Source: Myroides pelagicus (GTDB lineage Bacteria; Bacteroidota; Bacteroidia; Flavobacteriales; Flavobacteriaceae). Taken from it: a stretch of 64,000 bases of DNA. Within the stretch, counting starts at the first letter, position 1. Every line of letters begins with the position of its first letter. The position numbers and the translations under genes were made by a program. This document shows positions 7,969 through 17,938 of this stretch, piece after piece. The notes beneath the pieces were generated by a model, which was not told the DNA's origin, did no database searches, and saw only the letters and a list, made by a program, of their open reading frames with translations. The stretch spans positions 62,001-126,000 of the forward strand of contig NZ_WMJY01000001.1 in assembly GCF_009711055.1 (NCBI RefSeq). The letters are read 5' to 3'.

Positions 7969-9063
7969 ATGAAAGCAGGTATAGTAGGATTGCCAAATGT
8001 AGGTAAATCAACCTTATTTAATTGTTTATCTAATGCAAAGGCACAGAGTGCTAACTTCCCATTTTGTACAATAGAACCGAATATTGGGGTTGTGAATGTA
8101 CCAGATCCACGATTGACTAAATTAGAAGAGTTAGTAGTGCCAGAACGCGTATTACCTGCTACTGTAGAGATTGTTGATATTGCTGGATTAGTAAAAGGAG
8201 CAAGTAAAGGAGAAGGTTTAGGTAACCAATTCTTAGGAAATATTAGAGAGTGTAATGCTATTATCCATGTATTGCGTTGTTTTGATAACGATAATATCAT
8301 TCACGTTGATGGAAATGTAAACCCGATTAGAGATAAAGAAACGATAGATATTGAGTTGCAGTTAAAAGACCTTGATACAGTAGAGAAAAGACTAGAAAAG
8401 GTAAAAAAAGCAGCTAAAACGGGTAATAAAGAAGCACAAGTAGAGGCTGACTTATTAGAGCGTATCAAAAATGTATTACTCGAGGGAAAATCAGCAAGAG
8501 TAGTAGAGCCTAAAAATCAAGATGAAGAGGAGTTAATGGAAGCTTTTCAATTAATTACAACAAAGCCAGTTCTTTATGTGTGTAACGTAGATGAAGGAGC
8601 GGCAGTATCAGGTAATGATTACGTAGTTAAAGTAAAAGAGCTAGTAAAAGATGAAAATGCAGAGGTTATTGTTTTAGCAGTAGGTACTGAAGCTGACATT
8701 ATGGAACTTGAGACATTTGAAGAAAGACAAATGTTTTTAGAGGACTTAGGATTAGAAGAGCCAGGAGTTTCGAAATTAATTCGTTCAGCATACAAACTAT
8801 TAAACTTACAGACTTATTTCACAGCAGGAGTAAAAGAAGTAAGAGCTTGGACAATCCAAGTAGGAGATACTGCACCAAAAGCAGCAGGTGTTATTCACAG
8901 TGATTTCGAAAAAGGATTTATCCGTGCAGAGGTTATTGGGTATGATGACTATGTAGCTTATGGTTCGGAAGCAAAAGTAAAAGAAGCTGGAAAACTAAGA
9001 GTAGAAGGTAAAGAATATATCGTTAAAGACGGTGATGTAATGCACTTCAGATTTAACGTATAA
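7969..9063 (+). CDS. ychF: YchF/OLA1-type P-loop ATPase
   Basis: An Obg-like translation-associated ATPase that binds ribosomes. Walker A GLPNVGKST is at residues 7-15, the switch region has DPRLTKL and DIAGLVKGASKGEGLGNQFL, and the base-specificity motif reads NVDE instead of NKxD, the mark of the ATP-preferring YchF group. A central coiled-coil region (about 130-200) and a C-terminal TGS domain (about 280-364, ending VMHFRFNV) complete the normal architecture at 364 residues. Monocistronic, with terminator. Confidence 0.96.
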   Translation: MKAGIVGLPNVGKSTLFNCLSNAKAQSANFPFCTIEPNIGVVNVPDPRLTKLEELVVPERVLPATVEIVDIAGLVKGASKGEGLGNQFLGNIRECNAIIHVLRCFDNDNIIHVDGNVNPIRDKETIDIELQLKDLDTVEKRLEKVKKAAKTGNKEAQVEADLLERIKNVLLEGKSARVVEPKNQDEEELMEAFQLITTKPVLYVCNVDEGAAVSGNDYVVKVKELVKDENAEVIVLAVGTEADIMELETFEERQMFLEDLGLEEPGVSKLIRSAYKLLNLQTYFTAGVKEVRAWTIQVGDTAPKAAGVIHSDFEKGFIRAEVIGYDDYVAYGSEAKVKEAGKLRVEGKEYIVKDGDVMHFRFNV

Positions 9064-9081
9064 TCAAAATATCAAATAGTT

Positions 9082-9113
9082 AAAAGCCCTCAAGTTAATT
9101 GAGGGCTTTTTTA
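9082..9113 (+). terminator. Intrinsic terminator after ychF
   Basis: AAAAGCCCTCAA and TTGAGGGCTTTT form a 12-bp stem with a 5-base loop and a T-run. Confidence 0.92.
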
Positions 9114-9237
9114 TGGGATAATGTTATTATTTTTAGCAATAAAAATAGGTTTCAACAAAACAATTTAAGTTATTTTTACATGGAGAAACTAATGATGGTT
9201 TTCCCTAAAATAATGAAAGATACATTTTAAGCAAAAA

Positions 9238-10173
9238 ATGAAAAACCAAGCTTTTTTTAAAAAGGTTATTAAGTTGTTCACTGATTCTGTTTTCGATTTT
9301 CTAGATGATAATGCAATGAAATTTAGTGCAGCGCTATCTTATTATACCATATTTGCCTTACCACCGTTGATTATATTGATTATTTCGGCTAGTGGATTAG
9401 TTTTTGAGCAAAAAGAAGTTTCAGATTTCTTCTATAATCAGTTAAATGACTTGGTAGGAGTCAATACCTCACAAGAGGTCAAAAGAGCCATGGAGAATGT
9501 CAATATTAATCGCTCAGGAACTCTACCAACTGTTATAGGTATTGGAATGCTTTTGTTTAGTGCATCAGGAGTATTTGCAGAGATACAGAGTTCGATTAAT
9601 TATATATGGGGATTGGCAGCTAAACCAAACAAAAGCATTGTTCGTTTTGTAAAGAATAGACTACTCTCTTTTGCTATGATAGCTTCAGTAGGATTCCTTC
9701 TGCTAGTAAGCTTAATGGTCAATTCATTTGTTGGTATTTTATATGAATATATAGCTACTTGGTTTGATGAAGAACTAGTACATGTGATCTATGTTGTCAA
9801 TAATGTTATTATCTTCTTAGTGATTACCCTTTTGTTTATGTTAATATTCAAAACATTACCTAATGGAAAAATTGGTTTTAAAGAGACTGCGATAGGGGCT
9901 GTTTTTACCACCTTTCTATTTATGATAGGTAAGTTTGGTATTGGGTATTATTTAAGTACTACAGCTACCTCCTCACTCTATGGTGCGGCAGGGTCTATCA
10001 TTATTATGCTTATTTGGATATACTATTCGGCTATGATTCTGTATTTTGGAGCTGAATTTACAAAGAATTTTGCCCTATTATTTGGAACCCCTATTACACC
10101 AGGTTCTTTTTCAATTGAAATAGAAAAGAATGTTATTAAAAAAGGGGAGTGCCTTAAAGACAGTGAAATATAG
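9238..10173 (+). CDS. YihY/BrkB family inner-membrane protein
   Basis: A 311-residue membrane protein with about six hydrophobic segments. The N-terminal KFSAALSYYTIFALPPL and central GIGMLLFSASGVFAEIQSSINYIW match the YihY family (once called ribonuclease BN by mistake). The family's function is unsettled; a transport or envelope role is often proposed. It is followed 70 bases later by parE on the same strand; no terminator separates them. Start codon ATG at 9238 gives a normal length. Confidence 0.88.
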   Translation: MKNQAFFKKVIKLFTDSVFDFLDDNAMKFSAALSYYTIFALPPLIILIISASGLVFEQKEVSDFFYNQLNDLVGVNTSQEVKRAMENVNINRSGTLPTVIGIGMLLFSASGVFAEIQSSINYIWGLAAKPNKSIVRFVKNRLLSFAMIASVGFLLLVSLMVNSFVGILYEYIATWFDEELVHVIYVVNNVIIFLVITLLFMLIFKTLPNGKIGFKETAIGAVFTTFLFMIGKFGIGYYLSTTATSSLYGAAGSIIIMLIWIYYSAMILYFGAEFTKNFALLFGTPITPGSFSIEIEKNVIKKGECLKDSEI

Positions 10174-10245
10174 TAATCAGCGTACTTTATAAATTTTTAT
10201 TTTAAGCTAAATAATAGTAATTTAGCACAAATTCCTTACGTTTCT

Positions 10246-12096
10246 ATGCAAGATCAAAATCAATATACTGAAGACAATATACGTTCATTAGACTGGAAAG
10301 AGCATATCCGTATGCGTCCTGGGATGTATATTGGTAAACTTGGAGATGGATCATCTCCTGATGATGGTATTTATATTTTAATTAAAGAAGTTATTGACAA
10401 TAGTATTGATGAGTTCGTAATGGGCTCAGGAAAAACTATTGAAATAGTCCTAAAAGACAAGTCAGTAACAGTACGTGATTATGGTCGTGGTATTCCGTTA
10501 GGAAAAGTTGTAGAGGTTGTTTCAAAAATGAATACAGGAGGAAAGTACGACTCCCGAGCATTTAAGAAGTCTGTTGGATTAAACGGAGTAGGTACAAAAG
10601 CTGTTAATGCCTTATCAGCTTACTTCCGCGTAGAATCAGTACGTGATGGACAACAAAAAGCAGCAGAGTTTTCAGCTGGTAACTTAGTCTCTGAAGAAGA
10701 AATCATAGAGACTACAAAACGCAAAGGTACTAAGGTTACCTTTACAGCTGATGAAACGATCTTTAAAAACTACAAATACCGTACAGAGTATGTAGAGAAG
10801 ATGCTTAAGAACTATTGTTATCTAAATAAAGGATTGACAATTATCTTTAACGGAGAGAAACTATACTCTGAGAATGGACTAAAAGATTTACTAAGTGAAA
10901 ATATCGAACTAGAAGATCAGATCTATCCAATTATACACCTTGAAGGAGAGGATATTGAAGTAGCTTTAACGCATAGTAAGACACAGTACTCAGAAGAGTA
11001 TTACTCCTTCGTAAATGGACAAAATACAACGCAAGGAGGTACACATTTAGCTGCTTTTCGCGAAGCTATTGTTCGTACGATTAAGGAGTTTTTTAATAAA
11101 AACTTTGAAGCCTCAGATATCAGAAAGTCAGTTGTAGGGGCAATCTCTGTAAAAGTAGAAGAGCCTGTTTTTGAATCACAAACAAAGACAAAATTAGGTT
11201 CGACCGACATGGGGCCAAACCTTCCTACAGTCCGTACATTCGTCAATGATTTTGTTAAGACACAATTAGATAATTTCTTACATAAAAATACAGAAGTAGC
11301 AGAGGCATTATTAAGAAAGATATTACAAGCAGAGAAGGAGAGAAAAGAGCTATCAGGTATTCGTAAAATTGCAAAAGAGCGCGCTAAAAAAGCTAGCTTA
11401 CACAATAAAAAGCTAAGAGATTGTAGGGTTCACCTTACAGATATCAAAAACCCAAAATATTTAGACAGTACACTTTTTATTACAGAGGGTGACTCTGCAT
11501 CAGGGTCGATTACAAAATCTAGAGATGTAAATACACAAGCTGTATTTAGTTTAAGAGGTAAGCCTTTAAACTCGTATGGAATGACCAAGAAGATTGTTTA
11601 TGAAAACGAGGAGTTTAACCTTTTACAGGCTGCACTGAATATAGAAGATGATTTTGAAAATTTAAGATATAATAATATTGTCATTGCAACGGATGCCGAT
11701 GTCGATGGTATGCACATTCGTTTATTGTTAATTACATTCTTTTTGCAATTCTTTCCTGAGTTAATTAAAGATGGACATCTTTATATTTTGCAAACACCTT
11801 TGTTTAGGGTTAGAAATAAAAAGGAAACGATCTATTGCTATTCAGATGAAGAGCGCATTGCTGCGATTGAAAAATTAAAACCTAAGCCTGAGATTACCCG
11901 ATTTAAAGGACTTGGTGAGATTTCACCAGATGAGTTTAAGTATTTCATTGGAGAGGATATTAGACTTGATCCAGTAATGCTAGACAAGTCCATGTCAATT
12001 GAGAAAATGTTGGAGTTCTATATGGGCAAAAACACTCCTGATAGACAAGAATTTATTATAGATAATCTAAAAGTAGAACTTGACGTAGTAGAATAA
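10246..12096 (+). CDS. parE: DNA topoisomerase IV subunit B
   Basis: ATPase and TOPRIM subunit of topoisomerase IV, which decatenates daughter chromosomes. GHKL ATPase motifs: [10 protein letters not shown] with Asn52, YGRGIP, and [12 protein letters not shown]. The TOPRIM metal motifs are [10 protein letters not shown] and [10 protein letters not shown]. At 616 residues it has no gyrase B-type insertion, and its pairing with parC directly downstream (stop and next ATG 1 base apart) supports ParE rather than GyrB. Confidence 0.94.
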   Translation: MQDQNQYTEDNIRSLDWKEHIRMRPGMYIGKLGDGSSPDDGIYILIKEVIDNSIDEFVMGSGKTIEIVLKDKSVTVRDYGRGIPLGKVVEVVSKMNTGGKYDSRAFKKSVGLNGVGTKAVNALSAYFRVESVRDGQQKAAEFSAGNLVSEEEIIETTKRKGTKVTFTADETIFKNYKYRTEYVEKMLKNYCYLNKGLTIIFNGEKLYSENGLKDLLSENIELEDQIYPIIHLEGEDIEVALTHSKTQYSEEYYSFVNGQNTTQGGTHLAAFREAIVRTIKEFFNKNFEASDIRKSVVGAISVKVEEPVFESQTKTKLGSTDMGPNLPTVRTFVNDFVKTQLDNFLHKNTEVAEALLRKILQAEKERKELSGIRKIAKERAKKASLHNKKLRDCRVHLTDIKNPKYLDSTLFITEGDSASGSITKSRDVNTQAVFSLRGKPLNSYGMTKKIVYENEEFNLLQAALNIEDDFENLRYNNIVIATDADVDGMHIRLLLITFFLQFFPELIKDGHLYILQTPLFRVRNKKETIYCYSDEERIAAIEKLKPKPEITRFKGLGEISPDEFKYFIGEDIRLDPVMLDKSMSIEKMLEFYMGKNTPDRQEFIIDNLKVELDVVE

Positions 12097-12097
12097 G

Positions 12098-14749
12098 ATG
12101 AGCCACGAAGACAATTTTGATCCAGAAGAGTTAAACCATAGCCAATTAAATCAACCCGAAGAGGATTTAACTTCCGAACAAGAAGAAGTACAATCAGAAA
12201 CAATCACTAAGATAACGGGATTATATAAGGAATGGTTTTTAGACTATGCCTCTTATGTTATTCTTGAACGTGCAGTACCTGCTATTGAAGACGGGTTTAA
12301 ACCTGTGCAACGCCGTATCATGCACTCGATGAAAGAGCTTGACGATGGTAGATACAACAAAGTAGCTAATATCGTAGGACATACTATGCAATATCACCCA
12401 CACGGAGATGCTAGTATCGGTGACGCTATCGTACAACTAGGTCAGAAGGAATTACTTATCGATATGCAGGGTAACTGGGGGAATATTCTTACTGGTGATG
12501 GTGCAGCAGCTTCTCGTTATATAGAAGCGCGTTTGAGCAAATTTGCTTTAGAAGTTCTTTATTCACCTAAGATTACTACTTGGCAGTCATCTTATGATGG
12601 TCGTAGAAATGAACCAGTAAACCTACCTGTTAAGTTTCCGCTTTTACTTGCACAAGGAGGAGAGGGGATTGCTGTAGGTCTATCAACTAAGGTATTACCA
12701 CACAACTTTATAGAACTTATCAATGCTTCTATAAATATATTAAAGGGTAAACCTTTTACAATATATCCAGATTTTCCAACAGCGGGGATTGCAGATGTTT
12801 CGAATTACAATGATGGACAAAGAGGAGGACGTGTACGTGTAAGAGCGAAGATTTCGCAATTAGATAAAAACACTCTTGTTATCAATCAAATACCTTTTTC
12901 GACAACGACTACCTCTTTGATCGATAGTATCTTAAAAGCCAATGAAAAGGGAAAGATAAAAATTAAGAAGATTGAAGATAATACAGCAGCTGAAGTTGAA
13001 ATTCTTATTCACTTGCCTGCTGGCACATCACCAGATAAAACTATTGATGCTTTGTATGCTTTTACAGCTTGTGAAACATCTATTGCTCCTCTTGGGTGTA
13101 TTATTCAGGATAATAAACCTTTGTTTACAGGAGTTAGTGAAATGCTTAAAATGTCAACAAATCAAACTGTTGACTTACTTAAGAGCGAATTAGAGATTGA
13201 ATTAAATGAATTAGAGGAGAAGTGGCACTTTCTATCATTAGAGCGAATATTCATTGAGAATAGAATTTACCGTTCTATCGAAGAGGAGGAAACCTGGGAA
13301 GGTGTTATCAATGCAATTGACTTAGGGCTAAGACCGTTTGTTATCAACCTAAAACGAGATATCACTACCGAGGATATTGTCCGCCTTACTGAGATTAAGA
13401 TTAAACGTATTTCTCGCTTTGATATTGATAAAGCTAATCAAATTATAGAGTCTTTAGAGGACGATATTGAACAAGTAAAATATAACTTAGCTCACTTAAT
13501 TGAGTTTGCGATTAATTACTTTACTAAGCTTAAAGAAAAGTATGGTAAGGGAAAAGAACGTCTTACAGAGTTAAAGAGTTTTGACACTATTGAAGCTACC
13601 AAAGTAGTTTTGAGAAACACAAAACTTTACGTAAACAGAGAAGAAGGATTCTTTGGTACTAGTTTGAAGAAAGACGAATACGTATGTGACTGTTCGGATA
13701 TTGATGATATTATCGTGTTCTTGCGCGATGGTTCTTTCATTGTGTCTAAAGTAGATGAGAAAAAGTTTGTTGGAAAAGACATTATCCATATCAGTGTATG
13801 GGATAAAAACGACACACGTACAATCTATAACCTTATTTATCGCGATGGAAGATCAGGATCTTCTTATGTAAAGCGATTCAATGTAACAGGAATTACGAGA
13901 GATAAAGTATATGATTTAACACAAGGGAAAGACGGTTCTCAAGTTCTGTACTTTAGTGCAAATCCTAACGGAGAGGCTGAATTAGTAACAATCATACTTC
14001 GTCAATTATCGAACATTAAAAAGCTTAAGTTTGACTTAGACTTTGCTGAACTATTAATTAAAGGGCGTTCAGCTAAAGGAAATCTTGTCAGCAAATATGC
14101 TATCAAGAAGATTGAACTTAAAGAAAAAGGTATATCAACATTAAGACCTCGTAAGATTTGGTTTGATGAGACTGTACATCGTCTAAATGTAGAAGGTAGA
14201 GGAGAGCTACTCGGTGAGTTCAAAGCAGAAGATCGTTTATTAGTTATTACACAAAGCGGAAAAGTAAAAACGATTACTCCTGATTTGAGTAAGCACTTTG
14301 AAGAAGATATGATTATCCTTGAAAAGTGGAAGCCTAAAAAGCCGATTGCTGCTATATACTACGAGGGTGAAAAAGATAGATACTATATCAAGCGCTTCTT
14401 GATTGAGAATGAAAATAAAGAAGAACTATTTATCTCTGATCATGAAAAGTCTCGTCTAGAGGTAGTTTCTACGGACTACAGACCCGTAGCAGAGATTGTA
14501 TTCTCTAAAGTAAAAGGCATTCAAAAAGAAAGTTTAGAAGTTAACTTAGAAGAGTTTATTACTATCAAAGGTATTAAGGCACTAGGTAATCAATTAACAA
14601 CAGATAAAGTAAAAGAGATTAATTGGCTTGAGTCGTTGCCTTATGAAGAAGAGGAAGAGGAGGAGGAAGAAGTATTAGATATAATACTCGATGAATTACC
14701 TGAGACTTCTGTAGATGAAGACGGGCAAGGAACTATTTTATTTGATTAA
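12098..14749 (+). CDS. parC: DNA topoisomerase IV subunit A
   Basis: DNA breakage-reunion subunit. The catalytic Tyr141 is in AAASRYIEARL, preceded by the QRRIMH and HPHGDASIGDA helix that holds the quinolone-binding positions; Ala105 sits where E. coli ParC has Ser80. The N-terminus carries about 35 extra acidic residues, and the C-terminus a nine-Glu run (EEEEEEEEE, about residue 845) and an acidic tail. Residues 550-830 would form the degenerate beta-pinwheel. Length 883. Overlaps the pldA start by one base. Confidence 0.94.
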   Translation: MSHEDNFDPEELNHSQLNQPEEDLTSEQEEVQSETITKITGLYKEWFLDYASYVILERAVPAIEDGFKPVQRRIMHSMKELDDGRYNKVANIVGHTMQYHPHGDASIGDAIVQLGQKELLIDMQGNWGNILTGDGAAASRYIEARLSKFALEVLYSPKITTWQSSYDGRRNEPVNLPVKFPLLLAQGGEGIAVGLSTKVLPHNFIELINASINILKGKPFTIYPDFPTAGIADVSNYNDGQRGGRVRVRAKISQLDKNTLVINQIPFSTTTTSLIDSILKANEKGKIKIKKIEDNTAAEVEILIHLPAGTSPDKTIDALYAFTACETSIAPLGCIIQDNKPLFTGVSEMLKMSTNQTVDLLKSELEIELNELEEKWHFLSLERIFIENRIYRSIEEEETWEGVINAIDLGLRPFVINLKRDITTEDIVRLTEIKIKRISRFDIDKANQIIESLEDDIEQVKYNLAHLIEFAINYFTKLKEKYGKGKERLTELKSFDTIEATKVVLRNTKLYVNREEGFFGTSLKKDEYVCDCSDIDDIIVFLRDGSFIVSKVDEKKFVGKDIIHISVWDKNDTRTIYNLIYRDGRSGSSYVKRFNVTGITRDKVYDLTQGKDGSQVLYFSANPNGEAELVTIILRQLSNIKKLKFDLDFAELLIKGRSAKGNLVSKYAIKKIELKEKGISTLRPRKIWFDETVHRLNVEGRGELLGEFKAEDRLLVITQSGKVKTITPDLSKHFEEDMIILEKWKPKKPIAAIYYEGEKDRYYIKRFLIENENKEELFISDHEKSRLEVVSTDYRPVAEIVFSKVKGIQKESLEVNLEEFITIKGIKALGNQLTTDKVKEINWLESLPYEEEEEEEEEVLDIILDELPETSVDEDGQGTILFD

Positions 14750-15672
14750 TGACTTTTTTATTTATGAGGAGAAAGATTATCTCTACAATTTGTATTTCTT
14801 TGTTTGGCTTACTATCTCTAGCACAAGAACAGGAAGATGCCATCTTCAACCAAGATCGAACTAATCAAGGATTGAATGAGCGCTGGGAGCTTACGCCAGA
14901 GACGAGAAACAAGACATTTACTATTAGTCCTTACAAACCAGTCTATGTTTTGCCTTTTCGCTATGTAAACAAGCCTAATGAGCAACCAGCTAGTTTGAGT
15001 CCTATAAATGTTTCTGAAGAACATAAAGATTATAAGAAGCTAGAGATCAAGTTTCAGATTAGTTTTAAGACAAAAATAAGCCAGGGATTGTTTTTCGGAA
15101 AAGGTGACCTTTGGTTAGCCTTTACACAAACGGCAAATTGGCAGGCCTATAATGATGGTTTGTCTCGTCCTTTTAGAGAACTTAACTACGAGCCAGAGCT
15201 GATCTTTAACTATCCACTAGATTTAGCTATCGGAGATTTTAAATTTAAAATGGTAGGCTTTGGCTTTAATCACCAATCCAATGGTCGAAGCCTTCCGGAG
15301 TCTAGAAGTTGGAACAGATTTACAATGCACCTAGGTATGGAATATAAGAAATGGACTTTCTTTGCTAAACCTTGGTTGCGTTTTAGAGAGACTAAAGGTG
15401 ATGATAATCCTCAGATCACAGATTATATCGGAAAAGGGGAGTTTAATGTTATCTATTCAAACTGGGGACACGTATTTACTTTAAACCATAGAACTAATTT
15501 TAGGTTTAATCATAGAAATAGAGGATATACTGAGTTTACTTGGTCGTATCCAATCAAGAATCATTTAAAAGCCTTTTTAGCAGTTAGCAATGGCTATGGA
15601 GACTCTATGATTGATTACAATTGGAACCAGACTAATATAGGTGTCGGAATTACTTTAATCGAGTGGTTATAA
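14749..15672 (+). CDS. pldA: Outer membrane phospholipase A
   Basis: Hydrolyses phospholipids in the outer leaflet of the outer membrane. A hydrophobic signal (about residues 8-26, cleavage likely near SLAQ) is followed by a 12-strand barrel pattern. The active-site motif GFNHQSNGRS...SWNR carries His175, Ser177 and Asn189, with the same 2 and 14 residue spacing as His142, Ser144 and Asn156 of E. coli OMPLA. The C-terminus ends in an aromatic-rich strand. The ATG overlaps the parC stop (TAATG); an alternative ATG at 14764 would give a shorter signal. Translational coupling to parC is unusual functionally. Confidence 0.92.
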   Translation: MTFLFMRRKIISTICISLFGLLSLAQEQEDAIFNQDRTNQGLNERWELTPETRNKTFTISPYKPVYVLPFRYVNKPNEQPASLSPINVSEEHKDYKKLEIKFQISFKTKISQGLFFGKGDLWLAFTQTANWQAYNDGLSRPFRELNYEPELIFNYPLDLAIGDFKFKMVGFGFNHQSNGRSLPESRSWNRFTMHLGMEYKKWTFFAKPWLRFRETKGDDNPQITDYIGKGEFNVIYSNWGHVFTLNHRTNFRFNHRNRGYTEFTWSYPIKNHLKAFLAVSNGYGDSMIDYNWNQTNIGVGITLIEWL

Positions 15673-15694
15673 CAATCACTTCAATACTATAAAA

Positions 15695-15728
15695 GAAGAG
15701 GGGAGCTATTAGGCTCCCCTCTTTTTTA
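15695..15728 (+). terminator. Intrinsic terminator after pldA
   Basis: AAGAGGGGAGC pairs with GCTCCCCTCTT (11 bp) with a short loop, followed by T6. It ends the parE-parC-pldA transcript. Confidence 0.92.
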
Positions 15729-15776
15729 CTAATGTTTTTTCAAGTAAACATGTAGCAAATAAACAAATGACAATCG

Positions 15777-15971
15777 TTATTCACTTTTTGCTTGATCTTG
15801 TTGCTTTGCGGCTTTCTTTACTGAATATACTAGATAAGCTGCAAAGAGAATAAAACTCAAATGTGAAAACCAATTAATTCTTATAGACCATAAATTGGCT
15901 GCATCTAAGTTATATATTCCATAAACGAACAATAACAGAACGATAAAAGTGATTATTTTTTCTAATTTCAT
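15777..15971 (-). CDS. Small two-helix membrane protein downstream of hemN
   Basis: A 64-residue protein with two hydrophobic segments (about residues 5-22 and 34-51) and a basic, hydrophilic tail ending AKQQDQAKSE. It begins 33 bases after the hemN stop on the same strand and may be co-transcribed. I know no family for it. The clear two-helix pattern and position make it more likely real than chance. Confidence 0.6.
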   Translation of the reverse strand: MKLEKIITFIVLLLFVYGIYNLDAANLWSIRINWFSHLSFILFAAYLVYSVKKAAKQQDQAKSE

Positions 15972-16004
15972 AACATTTTACTTTATTACAACTACCTAAA
16001 GATA

Positions 16005-17366
16005 CTAAATTGTCATTGAAAACAATTGTCTGTCTGGTTTATTTGCTTGTAAGCGCAAATCAAATGCCATGCAAATGTTTCTAATAAAGGCTCTCCCTTT
16101 TTTAGTTACCCTAATGGTGTTGTTGTTGATATCAATAAGCTTATCTTTCTCAAACTCATTCATCTCCTCAAGCGTCTTACTGAAATCAACTTTATCTATA
16201 TCCTCTGTTAAATCTGTTGATAATGAACACATCAGATTTAAAATATGTTTTCTAATAATTAAGTCTTCTTGATTTAGGATATGACCTTTTACTACAGGAA
16301 TAGTACCTTGGTCTAGTAACTCATAATACTTCTCAATGTCTTTTTCATTTTGAGCAAAAGCATACCAGCTATCACTGATAGAAGATACCCCTAATCCAAT
16401 CATTACTTTTGTCTTAGACGAAGTATATCCCATAAAGTTACGGTGTATGTTACCGTTGTTTAAAGACTTGTATAATGAATCACTTTTTAATGAGAAGTGA
16501 TCCATTCCTATCTCTACATAATCATTATTCAAAAGTAATTCTTTTCCCTTTTCGTATAGTAGTCTTTTTTCGTCATCTTTTGGTACATCTGAATCATTAA
16601 ACCCACGTTGACCACTTCCTTTAATCCATGGCACATGTGCATAGCTATAAAAAGCTAATCGATCTGGAGATAGCGATTTAGTCTTTTCAATAGTATCTAT
16701 AATGTGAGATAATGTCTGAAACGGAAGACCGTAAATAATATCATGTGAAATAGAAGTGTATCCTATTTCTTTGGCCCATAAAGTTACTCTTGCTACATCG
16801 TGAAATGTTTGAATACGGTGTATTGCTTTTTGAACTTCAGGATTATAATCTTGTACACCAAAACTTACACGGTTAAAACCTAAGTCAAATAGTGCTTGTA
16901 ATTGTTCTTTTGTTGTATTGTTTGGGTGTCCTTCAAAACTAAACTCATGTTTGTCAGCTATTTTTCCCTTACTTGTAATTCCTTTTATTAGCGTGGTTAG
17001 ATTCTCAACAGAGAAGAAGGTAGGCGTTCCTCCTCCTAAGTGAATTTCTTTTATAACTGGAGTTTCCCCAAACTCTTTGCAGTATAAATCCCATTCTTTT
17101 AAAAGTGCTTTAATATAAGGCTGTTCTACTTCGTGACGTTTAGTAATTCGTTTGTGACAGCCACAGAATGTACACAAGCTTTCACAAAAAGGAAGGTGTA
17201 TATAAATACTAATCCCTTCTGTATCATTGGATTCTTTAAACGCTTGTTTCACTGAACTGATCCATTGCTCGGGAGTAAATGAGTCCTGATCCCAGTAGGG
17301 AACAGTAGGGTAACTCGTATATCGCGGCCCTGGAACATTGTATTTTTGTATAAGAGACATTGTCAT
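16005..17366 (-). CDS. hemN: Oxygen-independent coproporphyrinogen III dehydrogenase
   Basis: Radical-SAM enzyme that decarboxylates coproporphyrinogen III to protoporphyrinogen IX without oxygen. The 4Fe-4S ligands are Cys61, Cys65 and Cys68 in CESLCTFCGC, and Cys70 completes the HemN-type CxxxCxxCxC form. The N-terminal YNVPGPRYTSYPTVPYW and HLGGGTPTF segments are family hallmarks. Length 453 fits true HemN rather than the shorter HemW. The ATG at 17366 (MTMSLIQ) is used; 17360 is possible. The promoter carries an FNR-type dyad. Confidence 0.94.
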   Translation of the reverse strand: MTMSLIQKYNVPGPRYTSYPTVPYWDQDSFTPEQWISSVKQAFKESNDTEGISIYIHLPFCESLCTFCGCHKRITKRHEVEQPYIKALLKEWDLYCKEFGETPVIKEIHLGGGTPTFFSVENLTTLIKGITSKGKIADKHEFSFEGHPNNTTKEQLQALFDLGFNRVSFGVQDYNPEVQKAIHRIQTFHDVARVTLWAKEIGYTSISHDIIYGLPFQTLSHIIDTIEKTKSLSPDRLAFYSYAHVPWIKGSGQRGFNDSDVPKDDEKRLLYEKGKELLLNNDYVEIGMDHFSLKSDSLYKSLNNGNIHRNFMGYTSSKTKVMIGLGVSSISDSWYAFAQNEKDIEKYYELLDQGTIPVVKGHILNQEDLIIRKHILNLMCSLSTDLTEDIDKVDFSKTLEEMNEFEKDKLIDINNNTIRVTKKGRAFIRNICMAFDLRLQANKPDRQLFSMTI

Positions 17367-17383
17367 TTTGCGTATATTTGAAA

Positions 17384-17391
17384 CAAAAGTA
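17384..17391 (-). promoter_or_regulatory. Predicted -7 box (TACTTTTG) of hemN
   Basis: On the minus strand this reads TACTTTTG, an exact TAnnTTTG match, placing the transcription start near 17379, about 13 bases before the ATG. No good -33 TTG is at the right distance, as expected for an activator-dependent promoter. Confidence 0.5.
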
Positions 17392-17413
17392 CTTTAAAGT
17401 CAAAATTATTACT

Positions 17414-17427
17414 ATGACAAATGTCAT
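17414..17427. promoter_or_regulatory. FNR/CRP-type dyad upstream of hemN
   Basis: ATGACA-AA-TGTCAT is a perfect inverted repeat with the TGAC-N4-GTCA geometry of FNR-family sites. Its centre (17420.5) is about 41-43 bases upstream of the predicted hemN start, the class II activator position. It is also about 30 bases upstream of the divergent rhodanese gene, where it could repress or activate. Confidence 0.55.
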
Positions 17428-17456
17428 TTTTTCTAATCACTATTAACATTTAAATC

Positions 17457-17822
17457 ATGAAGAGAGCACTTATTTTAACTTTACTCTTAACTATTTTTAC
17501 TACTTCTTATAGTTGTGGTCAACAAAAAGACAAAGAATATTTACTAAACAAAGATTCTTTTGAAAAAGTAATTGAACAAAAAAACACGCAACTTGTAGAT
17601 GTTCGTACACCAAAAGAATTCAAAGAAGGAACTATTGATAATGCTGAAAATGTAGATTTTCTATCGGAGGACTTTTTAGATAATATGCAAAAATACAATA
17701 AAGAGGAGCCTATCTATATTTTCTGTAAATCAGGAAAGCGAAGTGCTAAGGCTAGACAAGCTTTACTGGACAATGGGTTTAAGGCTGTGTATGAATTAGA
17801 TGGAGGATATACAATCTGGTAA
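17457..17822 (+). CDS. Rhodanese-domain lipoprotein
   Basis: A 121-residue exported protein. Residues 1-19 are a lipoprotein signal with the lipobox ending at Cys20 (SYSC-GQQ). The rest is one rhodanese domain: LVDVRTPKEF, then the active-site loop CKSGKRS with Cys90, and the C-terminal LDGGYTIW. Periplasmic single-domain rhodaneses carry sulfur or act in redox or stress handling; the substrate here is unknown. It is divergent from hemN and shares its regulatory region. Confidence 0.88.
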   Translation: MKRALILTLLLTIFTTSYSCGQQKDKEYLLNKDSFEKVIEQKNTQLVDVRTPKEFKEGTIDNAENVDFLSEDFLDNMQKYNKEEPIYIFCKSGKRSAKARQALLDNGFKAVYELDGGYTIW

Positions 17823-17914
17823 TTCTTCTTCACTCTATAAAGTATTCTAAGCAAAAGAATTAATATTTATCAATAATTTAAGAATTAAAGTTATCTTGAT
17901 ATTTGATTAATTTC

Positions 17915-17922
17915 TATTTTTG
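17915..17922 (+). promoter_or_regulatory. Predicted -7 box (TATTTTTG) of the DUF4834 gene
   Basis: TAnnTTTG match 17 bases before the ATG at 17939. This makes the TTG at 17903 an impossible start, since it lies upstream of the promoter. Confidence 0.45.
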
Positions 17923-17938
17923 GAAAAAGCAAAAGGTT

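Noticed and set aside
12398..12424. Ala105 in ParC at the position of E. coli Ser80 looks like a quinolone-resistance change
   Set aside because: I believe HPHGDAS is the normal sequence in Bacteroidota ParC, so it is not evidence of acquired resistance.
15777..15971. Small membrane ORF as a holin or toxin
   Set aside because: No toxin partner or phage genes nearby; its two helices and position only support an unknown small protein next to hemN.
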